Assembly: GCF_029028005.1 (NCBI RefSeq)
Contig: NZ_JAOTPO010000004.1
Location: forward strand, 62,001 to 126,000
Direction of reading: 5' to 3'
Origin: Alkalihalobacterium chitinilyticum
Lineage (GTDB): Bacteria; Bacillota; Bacilli; Bacillales; Bacillaceae_F
DNA length: 64,000 nt
Shown here: positions 63,650-64,000 of the stretch, in pieces
Numbering within the stretch: position 1 is the stretch's first letter
Layout: every line of letters starts with the position of its first letter
Notes under the pieces: generated by a model
Databases searched by the model: none
What the model saw: only the letters and a program-made list of their open reading frames with translations
Told to the model about the DNA's origin: nothing
Translations under genes and position numbers: made by a program

Positions 63650-64000
63650 CTACCGTAAATCAACTTCAATTTTTTTATTGTTCCATTTATTTTTTTGATA
63701 TTCTATGATTTGAATTCCAATTGGTTGGATTACTTCCATCGTTTCATCCTCACTCCAAACTGTTACATCACTTTCAGTTGTAAAGTACTGTGGCTCCTCT
63801 AACTCATTCATACGATAAAGGTAATCTAGGGCTTCGTACGTTTGACCATATGCATCTACTATTACTCCATTAGTACCAATCGTTGAACTATAAAATTTAT
63901 AAGGGTCATCATCATATATTAATTCAAACCAGTACGAACCATATTGTCTGTCACTGTTTACCTCTTCAATCATTTTAAATGTTGTCGGGTTGCCTAAATG
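63650..64000 (-). CDS. Uncharacterised protein, cut by the window edge
   Basis: The minus-strand frame stays open to position 64000 (upstream of MIEEVNSDRQY it reads HLGNPTTFK), so the true start lies outside the window. 117 codons are visible: acidic, with SYWFELIYDDDPYKFYSS and DSDVTVWSEDE-type beta strands; no motif recognised. Confidence 0.55.
   Translation of the reverse strand, partial: HLGNPTTFKMIEEVNSDRQYGSYWFELIYDDDPYKFYSSTIGTNGVIVDAYGQTYEALDYLYRMNELEEPQYFTTESDVTVWSEDETMEVIQPIGIQIIEYQKNKWNNKKIEVDLR

Noticed and set aside
1-64000. tRNA, rRNA, prophage or toxin-antitoxin operon
   Set aside because: I looked for cloverleaf or rRNA landmarks, phage structural genes and toxin partners next to the SMI1/KNR4-type genes and found none.

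Overview
The window reads as chromosome of a low-GC, endospore-forming Bacillaceae. Evidence for sporulation includes a spore-coat transglutaminase (tgl), a YjcZ/SscA-type small protein and a GerA-family germinant-receptor subunit. Bce-type antibiotic-sensing modules, an Opu-type osmoprotectant transporter, an NIS siderophore operon and the arginase-route roc genes also fit Bacillus and its alkaliphilic or salt-tolerant relatives. I see no rRNA or tRNA genes, no CRISPR array and no prophage.

Layout. 1-6.4 kb: rhodanese; a Fur-box-controlled ferric reductase plus NIS siderophore synthetase pair; an osmoprotectant ABC transporter. 6.5-16.8 kb: orphan gerA-type gene, two methyltransferases, an SMI1/KNR4 gene and its broken paralogue on either side of a chemoreceptor, a thioredoxin-like lipoprotein, a 12-unit array of an unusual 53-bp repeat, and a Cof-type HAD phosphatase. 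17-27.5 kb: a sigma-54 catabolic island with YfcC-type transporter, isoaspartyl dipeptidase, arginase, glutamate dehydrogenase, ornithine aminotransferase, pyrroline-5-carboxylate dehydrogenase, a small biotinyl-like protein and RocR. Four separate -24/-12 promoters can be read directly. 27.5-35.7 kb: aldo/keto reductase, small unknowns, a subtilisin, a TnpB-only transposon that splits a small-multidrug-export gene, and an ECF sigma/anti-sigma pair. 35.7-43.2 kb: BceRS-BceAB module with a recognisable BceR operator, a small basic protein, and a UbiB-family protein. 43.7-52.6 kb: alcohol dehydrogenase, an N-terminally eroded anti-sigma-like protein, HIT protein, a duplicated-domain lipoprotein, a frameshifted alpha/beta hydrolase and hemY/cgoX. 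52.8-64 kb: a two-component system with a propeller lipoprotein, a PAS-PAS-GGDEF protein, a serine hydrolase, tgl, a YjcZ-like protein, an alpha/beta hydrolase and a partial gene at the right edge.

How genes work together. The clearest pathway is arginine to glutamate to 2-oxoglutarate (RocF, RocD, RocA, RocG) under RocR and sigma-54. The same promoter class drives a YfcC-type carrier with an isoaspartyl dipeptidase. This suggests that beta-aspartyl dipeptides, perhaps the cyanophycin dipeptide beta-Asp-Arg, are imported and split to feed the arginine route. That link is inference.

Most unusual item. A 53-bp repeat family occurs at four loci. Nearly every unit, read on one strand, is a miniature cistron: Shine-Dalgarno, GTG, 14 codons, and a TAG that overlaps the next Shine-Dalgarno. 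Whether it is translated, acts as RNA or is a DNA-level repeat cannot be settled from sequence alone.
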